From contig JACKHN010000003.1 of the NCBI GenBank assembly GCA_020638975.1, positions 62,001 to 126,000 on the forward strand: a stretch of 64,000 nt of DNA, in the 5' to 3' direction. Shown here piece after piece: positions 18,165 through 24,938 of this stretch. The position numbers were made by a program, and so were the translations under genes. A model generated the notes under the pieces. That model worked only from the letters and a program-made list of their open reading frames with translations, was not told the DNA's origin and searched no databases. Source of the stretch: Planctomycetaceae bacterium. Its GTDB lineage: Bacteria > Planctomycetota > Planctomycetia > Pirellulales > Pirellulaceae. How positions within the stretch are numbered: position 1 is the stretch's first letter; each line of letters starts with the position of its first letter.

Positions 18165-19604
18165 CTAGACCGGGTTCGTCTGGGGTGCCTCTCGTGCCGC
18201 CGTCAACATGAGCCTTTCAGCAGCTTGCTCGCCGCTGTGAATGCAGTTCGGAATGCCCACACCATCGTGAGCGTTGCCAGCCAATTCTAAGCCCTGGTGA
18301 CGCTCCAGCAGACTTCGCATTCGCGACACCTTCTCTGTGTGGCCGACGAAATACTGCGGCATCTTGGCACGCCAGCTGATAAACTGCATCGTTGGCTCGC
18401 CGCGAATGCCCAAGAGTTGCTGTAGTTCTTCGTGTGCAATTTGCAGGAGTTCTTCATCGGACCGATCGGCCAAATCGGGCTGACAGTCACCGCCGATGAA
18501 AACGCGAATCAACACGCTCCCTTCTGGCGCGCGGCCTGGATACTTCACGCTGGAGAAGCTGGCAGACAGAATTCGACGGCGTTCGATTGCAGGAACAACA
18601 ACACCGAACCCATCGAGCGGATGTGCGATCTGGTCTCGCGTATAAGCCAAGGAAACGATCGAGCAGCGGGCGTGATGAATCTCATCCAGTTCTCCGGCCA
18701 GTTCTTCGTCCATTGTTGCGATAAGTCGCGAAGTTGGCTTGGCAGGCGTCGTCACGATTACCTCATCGAACTCCGCCGCCCGTTCGGGCGAATTCAACAA
18801 TGACAACGACCAGCCTCGCTCCGTTCGTTGCAACTGACGAATTGGTGTATTGAGGCGGATTGATTCCGCTGGTAGTCTCGCGGCGATCGCGGACACCAGG
18901 CTAGACATGCCATCGCGTGGAGCAACAAACATGCTATATCGAGCGCCACTACCTTGTTCTTTGCGTTTGGGCTGTTTGTACATTGCCCGAATGAGGCTGC
19001 CGTGTTGTTGCTCCATCTCGGCGAAGCGAGGCATCGTCGATTGCAAACTCAAACGGCTTGGATCACCCGTGTAGATGCCGCCAACGAGAGGTTGTACTAG
19101 CCGTTCGTACGTCTCGCGTCCGAAACGGCGACGAATGAAGGCGGCCAGACTCTCGTCACCCGCCTGCCTTCGCCGAGGCATCAGAAGTTCACCTGCCATG
19201 CGTAGCTTGCCCAGCGGGCTCAGGATGGGCGTCGTCACAATCGGCCAGACTTTGCTCGGTGCCATGACCACGAAACCGTCGGGAATGTGATGAAGCTTGC
19301 CGCGACGGACGACGAACGCGTGCCGATATCCAGAGTTTGTGGGGATCAGTTGATCTTCAAAACCGATGCGGCGACAAAGGTCGATTGCCCAAGGAACGGT
19401 CGTGATGAAATTGTCTGCCGCCGTTTCGACGAGAAAACCATCTCTGCGCTCTGTCCGCAAGACTCCGCCCAACCGATCGGACGCCTCGAATAACGTCACT
19501 TGTACGGATGGAGCAAGCTCGACAAGTCGGTGCGCAGCGGCAAGTCCCGTGATTCCTCCACCGATCACCGCGACCCGACGAGGCGGTGTATTAGACTCGT
19601 GCAT
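18165..19604 (-). CDS. hemY: Protoporphyrinogen/coproporphyrinogen oxidase (HemY type)
   Basis: 479 residues. A Rossmann FAD-binding loop GGGITGLAAAHRL near residues 15-27, then FEASDRLGG, and the family pattern QPLVGGIYTGDPSRLSLQ. The C-terminus ends in ELAGNAHDGVGIPNCIHSGEQAAERL, the second FAD-binding motif of this flavoprotein family. It oxidises protoporphyrinogen IX, or coproporphyrinogen III in the coproporphyrin-dependent route, late in heme synthesis. Which of the two cannot be told from sequence reading alone. It follows the hemerythrin gene by 40 bp and probably shares its transcript. Confidence 0.9.
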   Translation of the reverse strand: MHESNTPPRRVAVIGGGITGLAAAHRLVELAPSVQVTLFEASDRLGGVLRTERRDGFLVETAADNFITTVPWAIDLCRRIGFEDQLIPTNSGYRHAFVVRRGKLHHIPDGFVVMAPSKVWPIVTTPILSPLGKLRMAGELLMPRRRQAGDESLAAFIRRRFGRETYERLVQPLVGGIYTGDPSRLSLQSTMPRFAEMEQQHGSLIRAMYKQPKRKEQGSGARYSMFVAPRDGMSSLVSAIAARLPAESIRLNTPIRQLQRTERGWSLSLLNSPERAAEFDEVIVTTPAKPTSRLIATMDEELAGELDEIHHARCSIVSLAYTRDQIAHPLDGFGVVVPAIERRRILSASFSSVKYPGRAPEGSVLIRVFIGGDCQPDLADRSDEELLQIAHEELQQLLGIRGEPTMQFISWRAKMPQYFVGHTEKVSRMRSLLERHQGLELAGNAHDGVGIPNCIHSGEQAAERLMLTAAREAPQTNPV

Positions 19605-19644
19605 CGAACAACCGCATTCTACTCAAATGTTGGACTCTTTCCGA

Positions 19645-20091
19645 TTAATCCTTCGAACCAATGTCGTGGTGAAACGCCTCCTGAACCAAGTCGTTCTCCG
19701 ATCGTTCGTGCCTGCAAAAAGTCTGCCAGAATCTCTCAAATTCGTCGTTCATCCGTGACCACCAATCGTTCGAACCGTCGCCTTGCTGCGCGAAGCGAGC
19801 CAACTGTGCGAGTTGCTGCAACATGGCGGCATGCTCTTCGACTAACGCGTCAGCTCGAGATTTAAGGTGGGGTGCTTGATCGACCACGCTGTCAAAGAAA
19901 CCTTCCGTCTCTTCTTCATGGACAAAGTGCGTTTTAACGTGTTCAGAAAACTCAAACAGTCCTTGTGAAACCGCTTCGGGGGATTGTCGATCTTCCAACA
20001 ACCAACGCAAGTCACGAAGTGAGAAGTGCAGCGCCTCGTGCTCATCGACGAACGGATCAAACTTTCCCGAGGTATCTAATTCAGTCGCCAT
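19645..20091 (-). CDS. Hemerythrin-domain (HHE) protein
   Basis: 148 residues from the ATG at 20091, which has GGAGA 8 nt upstream; an 11-codon longer frame is possible. Carboxylate/histidine residues spaced for a diiron four-helix bundle are visible: DEHEALHFSLRD, HVKTHFVHEEETEGFF, EEHAAMLQQL and the terminal CRHERSENDLVQEAF. Such proteins bind O2 or NO, or serve in iron-sulfur repair. It heads a unit with hemY and faces the radical SAM gene across a shared promoter region that contains a putative Rrf2 operator. Confidence 0.85.
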   Translation of the reverse strand: MATELDTSGKFDPFVDEHEALHFSLRDLRWLLEDRQSPEAVSQGLFEFSEHVKTHFVHEEETEGFFDSVVDQAPHLKSRADALVEEHAAMLQQLAQLARFAQQGDGSNDWWSRMNDEFERFWQTFCRHERSENDLVQEAFHHDIGSKD

Positions 20092-20192
20092 TTCAGTTCT
20101 CCATTTGATGCGGACGAAACTCAATCATTGGACCACGGTTTGCTCCCAGCCTGTCAAATCCTCACCAATCGGCTTTTGTGTAGTGGACAAAA

Positions 20193-20206
20193 GGATCACG
20201 ACATCC
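20193..20206 (-). promoter_or_regulatory. Putative Rrf2 operator between hemerythrin and radical SAM genes (site C)
   Basis: On the minus strand GGATGTCGTGATCC followed by TTTTGTCC. The 22-bp string GGATGTCnnGATCCTTTTGTC is shared with the site in front of rrf2 at 22132. It lies about 100 bp from the hemerythrin start and 84 bp from the radical SAM start, suited to control both directions. Confidence 0.7.
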
Positions 20207-20289
20207 ATAATAAGGCAGTGCGATCAACAATGTCAAGAACACCTGGTCGTGAAACGTTGGTAAGTTCGGCTTAGACAGGGAGATGACTC

Positions 20290-21411
20290 ATGGCAGTGAT
20301 GCCAGTGAATCGGTGGCGTGAATATGCTCGGGATGACGTCAATGACAGTCCGTTGTTGGTGTTCTATGAAACGACGCAAGCGTGCGATTTGGCCTGCACG
20401 CACTGTCGGGCGTGTGCTCAAACGCGCGCTAACCCGTGCGAGTTAAGCACAGATGAATCAAGGCGGTTGATCGAGCAACTCGCTGAATTTCCTAAACCCC
20501 CGATGCTAATCTTGACCGGTGGCGACCCGCTCAAACGCCAAGACATATTCGAATTGATCGAGTACGCCAAGGATCGCAATCTAGATGTCTCGATAACACC
20601 CGCAGCGACGGACTTAGCGACCGACGATGCAATCCAACGACTTCTCGACGCAGGTGTCTCTCGTATGGCGGTCAGTCTCGATGGGGCTGATGCTTTGATG
20701 CACGACGGCTTGCGCGGTGTATCCGGCAGTTTTCGCAGAACGCTCGAAATGCTTCGTTCGGCCCGTGACATCGGACTGCCGACACAAGTGAATACGGTCG
20801 TAACACGAGCGAATTGGCACCAGATCGACGGGCTGGCCGAACTACTCGCCGACGAGGGGATCGTGTTGTGGTCGGTCTTCTTTGTCGTGCCTGTTGGGCG
20901 AGCCGTCGCGAACTACAGCTTGTCGGGTGAAGAGACGGAATCGGTGTTTGCAACACTTTGGGCGCAGAGTAAACGCCAGGGGTATCTGATCAAGACAACT
21001 GAAGCGCCCCATTACCGACGCTTCGTGCAACAGCAGCGAAAGGCATCGCCGTCGCATGATAACGAGAAACGCCAACCAGGTTATGGCGTCCCGATTGGAT
21101 TAAACGATGGCAAGGGAGTCATGTTTGTCAGTCATTCGGGAATGATCCACCCCAGCGGATTTATGCCGATCGTCTGTGGCATATTCCCCTTCGACAGCGT
21201 CGTACGTGTTTATCAAGAATCCCCAGTCTTTCGCGGACTCCGCGATGCAATGCGGCTTGAAGGCAAGTGCCACGCATGCGAGTACCGCAATCTCTGCGGA
21301 GGTAGTCGCGCGCGAGCCTATGCCGCGACTGGCAATCCATTCTCGCAGGAGCCGACTTGCGTGTACCTCCCGAAAGGCTATGAACAAGCGGGCGTCGAAA
21401 ATATCGGATAG
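20290..21411 (+). CDS. Radical SAM/SPASM protein, AhbC/AhbD/NirJ-like
   Basis: 373 residues. The radical SAM cluster motif is C32-x3-C36-x2-C39 (CDLACTHC), followed by LTGGDPLKR and a TIM-barrel pattern. The C-terminal SPASM-type region has CGIFPFDS and CHACEYRNLCGGSRARAYA, then a last Cys in EPTCVYLP, enough to bind auxiliary clusters. Relatives act in heme and heme d1 synthesis or peptide modification; the closest match I recognise is the family often filed as TIGR04053. ATG with GGGAG 8 nt upstream. Position opposite hemerythrin-hemY supports a heme-related role, but this is inference. Confidence 0.85.
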   Translation: MAVMPVNRWREYARDDVNDSPLLVFYETTQACDLACTHCRACAQTRANPCELSTDESRRLIEQLAEFPKPPMLILTGGDPLKRQDIFELIEYAKDRNLDVSITPAATDLATDDAIQRLLDAGVSRMAVSLDGADALMHDGLRGVSGSFRRTLEMLRSARDIGLPTQVNTVVTRANWHQIDGLAELLADEGIVLWSVFFVVPVGRAVANYSLSGEETESVFATLWAQSKRQGYLIKTTEAPHYRRFVQQQRKASPSHDNEKRQPGYGVPIGLNDGKGVMFVSHSGMIHPSGFMPIVCGIFPFDSVVRVYQESPVFRGLRDAMRLEGKCHACEYRNLCGGSRARAYAATGNPFSQEPTCVYLPKGYEQAGVENIG

Positions 21412-21558
21412 AGGCAAGTTTTCAAGTTTCAGAGTAGCATTTATCCAGTGCTGCGATGAACGCAATATCGGTATCGAATCCGCGGACCCTTAGTTGAAAA
21501 GCGCCACTTTTGACATAAGTCATCGGGTTGTGATTGTGTTGAAAGTGACGCTGTCCAA

Positions 21559-22053
21559 TTACGGACGCATCTCGACGACTTGACTCGCGTTCGCCTCGAA
21601 TCGAATGAGTGAATCAAGCAACCTGCGATAGATGGGGGTTGCTTCCTCGCAGGTTAGGTCGCTCGTGACTACGTCGCGAAATCGGTTAAGGCTGGCAAGC
21701 GTGTTTTCATGCGCGCGATCCAAGCGGTTCGACGAGCGCTCGTCACATAGCACCGCCTTGCGCGTCTCCGTCAACTGGCGTCTAACGTCGCGCGACAGAT
21801 CGAGGAAGCTCTTGGCGACAACGTCCAAGTGGCAATATCGTAGTCCGTAAGCGATCACGACTCGCGTTAACATCCGCTCGATACGCTCCATCTCTGGGAG
21901 CGTGTCATCGCGAAGTCGCTGAAAGTGTGAAACGAAGGCCTCACGTGAAGGCACTTCTCGATTCGTTATGTCGGCTTGCGAGAGCTGACCGGAGTCGCGA
22001 AACCGTTTTTCGCGATCAGTGTGCCGCGTGGTGTGAATGACGGCTGAAGCCAT
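21559..22053 (-). CDS. Unknown helical protein, divergent from rrf2
   Basis: 164 residues from the ATG at 22053, which has GGAG 8 nt upstream. A longer frame back to 22185 would cover the rrf2 start and operator and is rejected. Almost entirely helical by composition, with a run of charged helices (EMERIERMLTRVV, LSRDVRRQLTETRKAVL) and a small Cys content (RYCHLD, VLCDER, LTCEEA). No family recognised. It shares an intergenic region and the operator with rrf2, so it is probably part of the same response. Confidence 0.7.
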   Translation of the reverse strand: MASAVIHTTRHTDREKRFRDSGQLSQADITNREVPSREAFVSHFQRLRDDTLPEMERIERMLTRVVIAYGLRYCHLDVVAKSFLDLSRDVRRQLTETRKAVLCDERSSNRLDRAHENTLASLNRFRDVVTSDLTCEEATPIYRRLLDSLIRFEANASQVVEMRP

Positions 22054-22131
22054 GAGGTAGCTCCTTGTCAACTGCGAGGCCCGCGCGGCCTCTAGGTGGG
22101 ATTGACGCGCCAAATATACCGCGCCTACAAT

Positions 22132-22145
22132 GGATGTCAAGATCC
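22132..22145 (+). promoter_or_regulatory. Putative Rrf2 autoregulatory operator (site D)
   Basis: GGATGTCAAGATCC, palindrome GGAT-N6-ATCC, followed by TTTTGTCG. It is 30 bp before the rrf2 start codon and 78 bp from the divergent gene, the usual place for an autoregulatory site. The same 22-bp string appears at 20193 on the other strand. Confidence 0.7.
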
Positions 22146-22175
22146 TTTTGTCGCGTTTCAGGCGGGAAGCTGGTA

Positions 22176-22616
22176 ATGATCTCACAAACCGCAGAGTATG
22201 CGCTGCGCGCGGTTGTCTACCTTGCCGATCATGGTGGGGACCCCAAAACGAACGTGCAGATTGCGGAAGCTACGCAGGTTCCAACGGGATACTTGGCCAA
22301 GGTCATGCAGGGGCTCAGCCGTGCCCGCGTCGTTAATTCGCAGCGAGGCCTCAATGGCGGTTTTACACTCAAGGAATCGCCCGACGAGCTAACCGTGCTG
22401 GCGGTGATTAACGCGATTGATCCGATTCGCCGAATTCATGAATGTCCACTTGGACTGCCTTCGCACGGAACGACCTTGTGCCCGCTACATCAGCGCATCG
22501 ATAACGCTGCGGCTTTGGTCGAAGAAGCCTTCGGTGACACGACGATCTCTGAATTACTCGACGTTCCGAAATCTCGCAAGCCGCTTTGTCGTTTTCCAAT
22601 TGCGAAAGGCGAATAG
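22176..22616 (+). CDS. Rrf2-family transcriptional regulator (NsrR/IscR-like)
   Basis: 146 residues from the ATG at 22176. The opening MISQTAEYALRAVVYLAD and the winged-helix segment VPTGYLAKVMQGLSRARVV with SQRGLNGGFTL are the Rrf2 signature. Two cysteines lie in the sensor loop, C90 and C102 (HECPLGLPSHGTTLCPLH), with a third at C138 near the end. This spacing is not the usual three-Cys set of NsrR or IscR, so Fe-S binding is possible but uncertain; histidines next to the cysteines could serve as ligands. The repeated 14-bp palindrome in front of this gene and others makes it the best candidate to bind that motif. Confidence 0.88.
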   Translation: MISQTAEYALRAVVYLADHGGDPKTNVQIAEATQVPTGYLAKVMQGLSRARVVNSQRGLNGGFTLKESPDELTVLAVINAIDPIRRIHECPLGLPSHGTTLCPLHQRIDNAAALVEEAFGDTTISELLDVPKSRKPLCRFPIAKGE

Positions 22617-22701
22617 ATTTCGCCGGCGTCTGGGGGAGCGATTTGTGTAATTGCGGGCGTGAGGAATCCGTCCAGATTCTATGACGGATATCGGGGAAAG
22701 G

Positions 22702-22923
22702 GGTAGTGTTACACCTTGGACCGGCTCAACAATAACTTCTTCTTTTGCGTAGGGTCCGCAGTGCGGACCTCAGGGATTCCTGGTCCGCACTGCCGACCCT
22801 ACTCTTGAAATGCCGAAGGTATTTTCGACTTATTCCTTTGCCGCAAGTCGGGCACTCCTGCCCGACAAAAGACGGCCAAGAGTGGCCGTCCTACTTCCCG
22901 GAATTTCAAACTGTACCACTACC
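22702..22923. repeat. MITE/REP-like element with GGTAGTGGTACA-type ends, interrupted copy
   Basis: The ends are GGTAGTGTTACA at 22702-22713 and TGTACCACTACC at 22912-22923, inverted with one mismatch. The inner part GTCGGGCACTCCTGCCCGAC (22846 onward) and the following AAAAGAC and GGCC..GGCC sequence recur in the 100-bp copy at 34463-34562. This copy is longer because a 113-bp element (22725-22837) sits inside it. Confidence 0.75.
22725..22837. repeat. 113-bp dispersed hairpin element, copy 1
   Basis: Begins CTCAACAATAACTTC and ends with GACTTATTCCT. It contains a hairpin: TAGGGTCCGCAGTGCGGA at 22750-22767 and TCCGCACTGCCGACCCTA at 22784-22801 with one mismatch. A second copy of exactly the same length is at 58836-58948. 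It appears inserted in a different repeat. Confidence 0.8.
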
Positions 22924-23093
22924 GGAAAAGGAGTCAGCCAGCGAATGAACGGCAGCGTATGCGAGAAATCGCGGCAAAACAATCGTATATCGCGTCGTGC
23001 GCACGCCTCGCAAATCGTCTACAGCAAGGCTCCTGTTCCCGTCTCCTTCTTCTCCCTCTTCCCATCGGGAATCGAATCGCCGAAGATGGCGAC

Positions 23094-24038
23094 ATGAATC
23101 TGAATCAACTTGCCCTAGCTCGCTGCGAGCAACTCGTCAACCGTGCGACCCAGTTAAACATTGCCGTCCTGCGTGACGAAACGGGGGCCCGAATCATCGA
23201 CTGTGGCGTTCATGTTCCTGGCGGCTTCGAGGCCGGAATTGGCTTGGCCGAAGTCTGCATGGCCGGTCTCGGTCGGGTTGATTTAACACCCGGAAACAGC
23301 GAGTTGTGGCCGGGGCCGGCGGTCGCTGTGCGCACGGACCAGCCAGTCGCGGCATGCATGGCATCACAATATGCCGGATGGCAGATCGCGGGCGAGAAGT
23401 TCTTTGCTATGGGCTCGGGACCGATGCGAGCAGTTCGTGGTCGCGAGGCCTTGTTTGACCACATCGGTCGTAAAGAGTCGGCGGACGCGGTCGTTGGAGT
23501 TCTCGAAGCGGGCAAGCTGCCGCACGAAGATGTCTGCCATCTCGTGGCCGAAGAGTGTGGCGTCGCCGCTGAGCATCTCACGTTGATGGTTGCGCCAACC
23601 GCAAGTCTCGCTGGCTCAATCCAAGTCGTGGCGAGATCGATCGAAACCGCATTGCACAAACTGCATGAAGTTGGTTTCGACATCCAGCGAGTCCGCAGCG
23701 GCTTTGGCGTCGCACCATTGCCGCCTGTCGCTGGCAATGATTTGGACGGGATCGGTCGCACGAACGACGCGGTGCTGTATGGCGGCGAAGTTACGTTGTG
23801 GGTGACTGGTGATGACGACAGTCTCCGCGAGTTCGGCCCGCAGATTCCGAGTTCCGCGTCGCCCGATCACGGGCAACCGTTCGCCGAAATCTTTGCTCGT
23901 TATGATCGCGACTTCTACAAGATCGACCCCCTGCTCTTCAGTCCGGCTCGAGTGATCTTGAACAATCTCGATACGGGCACGTCGATGCGGTTTGGCGAGC
24001 TCGATCCGCAAGTGATCCACGAATCGTTTAACTCTTGA
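23094..24038 (+). CDS. mch: Methenyltetrahydromethanopterin cyclohydrolase
   Basis: 314 residues from the ATG at 23094, the normal length; an upstream extension to 22959 is rejected as non-coding in character. Typical segments are IIDCGVHVPGGFEAGIGLAEVCMAG, GSGPMRAV, LMVAPTASLAGSIQVVARSIETALHKL and SGFGVAPLPPVAGND. Mch converts methenyl-H4MPT to formyl-H4MPT in C1 transfer. Planctomycetes are known to carry these genes. It overlaps the next gene (TTGA/ATG region) and starts a three-gene unit. Confidence 0.95.
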   Translation: MNLNQLALARCEQLVNRATQLNIAVLRDETGARIIDCGVHVPGGFEAGIGLAEVCMAGLGRVDLTPGNSELWPGPAVAVRTDQPVAACMASQYAGWQIAGEKFFAMGSGPMRAVRGREALFDHIGRKESADAVVGVLEAGKLPHEDVCHLVAEECGVAAEHLTLMVAPTASLAGSIQVVARSIETALHKLHEVGFDIQRVRSGFGVAPLPPVAGNDLDGIGRTNDAVLYGGEVTLWVTGDDDSLREFGPQIPSSASPDHGQPFAEIFARYDRDFYKIDPLLFSPARVILNNLDTGTSMRFGELDPQVIHESFNS

Positions 24039-24046
24039 GTCGACGC

Positions 24047-24934
24047 ATGAAGTTCGCTGTGCTCGCGGCTCCGGACAGTTGGTACTATCGCGACCTCTTG
24101 CGCGCGGGAGGCACGCGTCATCAGGTCGAAGTGCGTTCGTTTTCAGAGCTATCGGCAACGATCTGTTCAAGCGGACATCGGCTGTCTTCGGAAGGAACTG
24201 ACCTGAACGGCTTTGATGCCATCATTGTTCGCACGATGCCACCTGGTTCGTTGGAGCAAGTTGTTTTTCGCATGGACGCGCTCGGGCGGCTCGAAGCGTC
24301 AGGCACGACCGTCGTGAACTCGCCGCGTTCGCTTGAAGCGGCTGTCGACAAGTATCTTTCGTCCATCAAGCTCGCCGACGCGGGCCTGCCCACGCCTCGC
24401 ACGATCGTGTGCCAAACCGTGGATGACGCCATGACGGCATTCCATGAACTCGGTGGCGACGTCGTCGTGAAGCCGTTGTTTGGCGGCGAAGGGCGTGGGA
24501 TCACGCGGCTGACCGACGAGAACCTCGCTTTGCGAGCGTTTTCTATGTTGGCACAGTTTAATGCCGTGATCTATGTGCAGGAATTCATTGAGCACTGCGG
24601 TTATGATATTCGACTGTTTGTTCTTGGCAGTCGAGTGTTCGGCATGAAACGGATCAACGCGTCAGATTGGCGGACCAATGTTGCTCGCGGTGCTACTACC
24701 GAGTCGTTCGAAGTCGATGATCGCTATGCGAGTTTGGCACGCACGGCTGCCGATGCCGTCGGTGCAATGATCGCTGGTATCGACATCTTGCCGGCTCGCG
24801 ACGGTCGCGAGTTTGTGCTGGAGGTCAATGCCGTGCCAGGATGGAAGGCGTTGGCTCGGACACTGCATACCGATATCGCAGCGTTGCTTCTCGACGAAGT
24901 GGCCGCTACAGTGCGACAACGAAAGGGCGGGTGA
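24047..24934 (+). CDS. RimK-like ATP-grasp ligase, probably of the H4MPT pathway
   Basis: 295 residues from the ATG at 24047; a TTG at 24035 that overlaps the mch stop is the alternative. ATP-grasp elements are visible: DKYLSSIKLADAGLPTPRT, VVKPLFGGEGRGI, QEFIEHCGYDIRLFVLG, and the metal-binding EVNAVPGWKAL. RimK/MptN-type enzymes add glutamate to coenzymes or proteins. In methylotrophs a RimK-like gene (orf5) is found next to mch, so glutamylation of the H4MPT-type cofactor is the most likely task. Confidence 0.85.
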   Translation: MKFAVLAAPDSWYYRDLLRAGGTRHQVEVRSFSELSATICSSGHRLSSEGTDLNGFDAIIVRTMPPGSLEQVVFRMDALGRLEASGTTVVNSPRSLEAAVDKYLSSIKLADAGLPTPRTIVCQTVDDAMTAFHELGGDVVVKPLFGGEGRGITRLTDENLALRAFSMLAQFNAVIYVQEFIEHCGYDIRLFVLGSRVFGMKRINASDWRTNVARGATTESFEVDDRYASLARTAADAVGAMIAGIDILPARDGREFVLEVNAVPGWKALARTLHTDIAALLLDEVAATVRQRKGG

Positions 24935-24938
24935 GTTG

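Larger units (their letters stand above)
22617..23093. other. Intergenic region dominated by nested repeats
   Basis: 477 bp between rrf2 and mch. Most of it (22702-22923) is a composite repeat. The last 170 bp before mch can be read as an upstream extension of the mch frame but lacks protein character. No RNA gene seen. Confidence 0.6.

Noticed and set aside
22065..22175. N-terminal extension of the rrf2 frame
   Set aside because: The extension covers the operator and the divergent promoter; the Rrf2 fold starts at MISQTAEYALRAV, at 22176.
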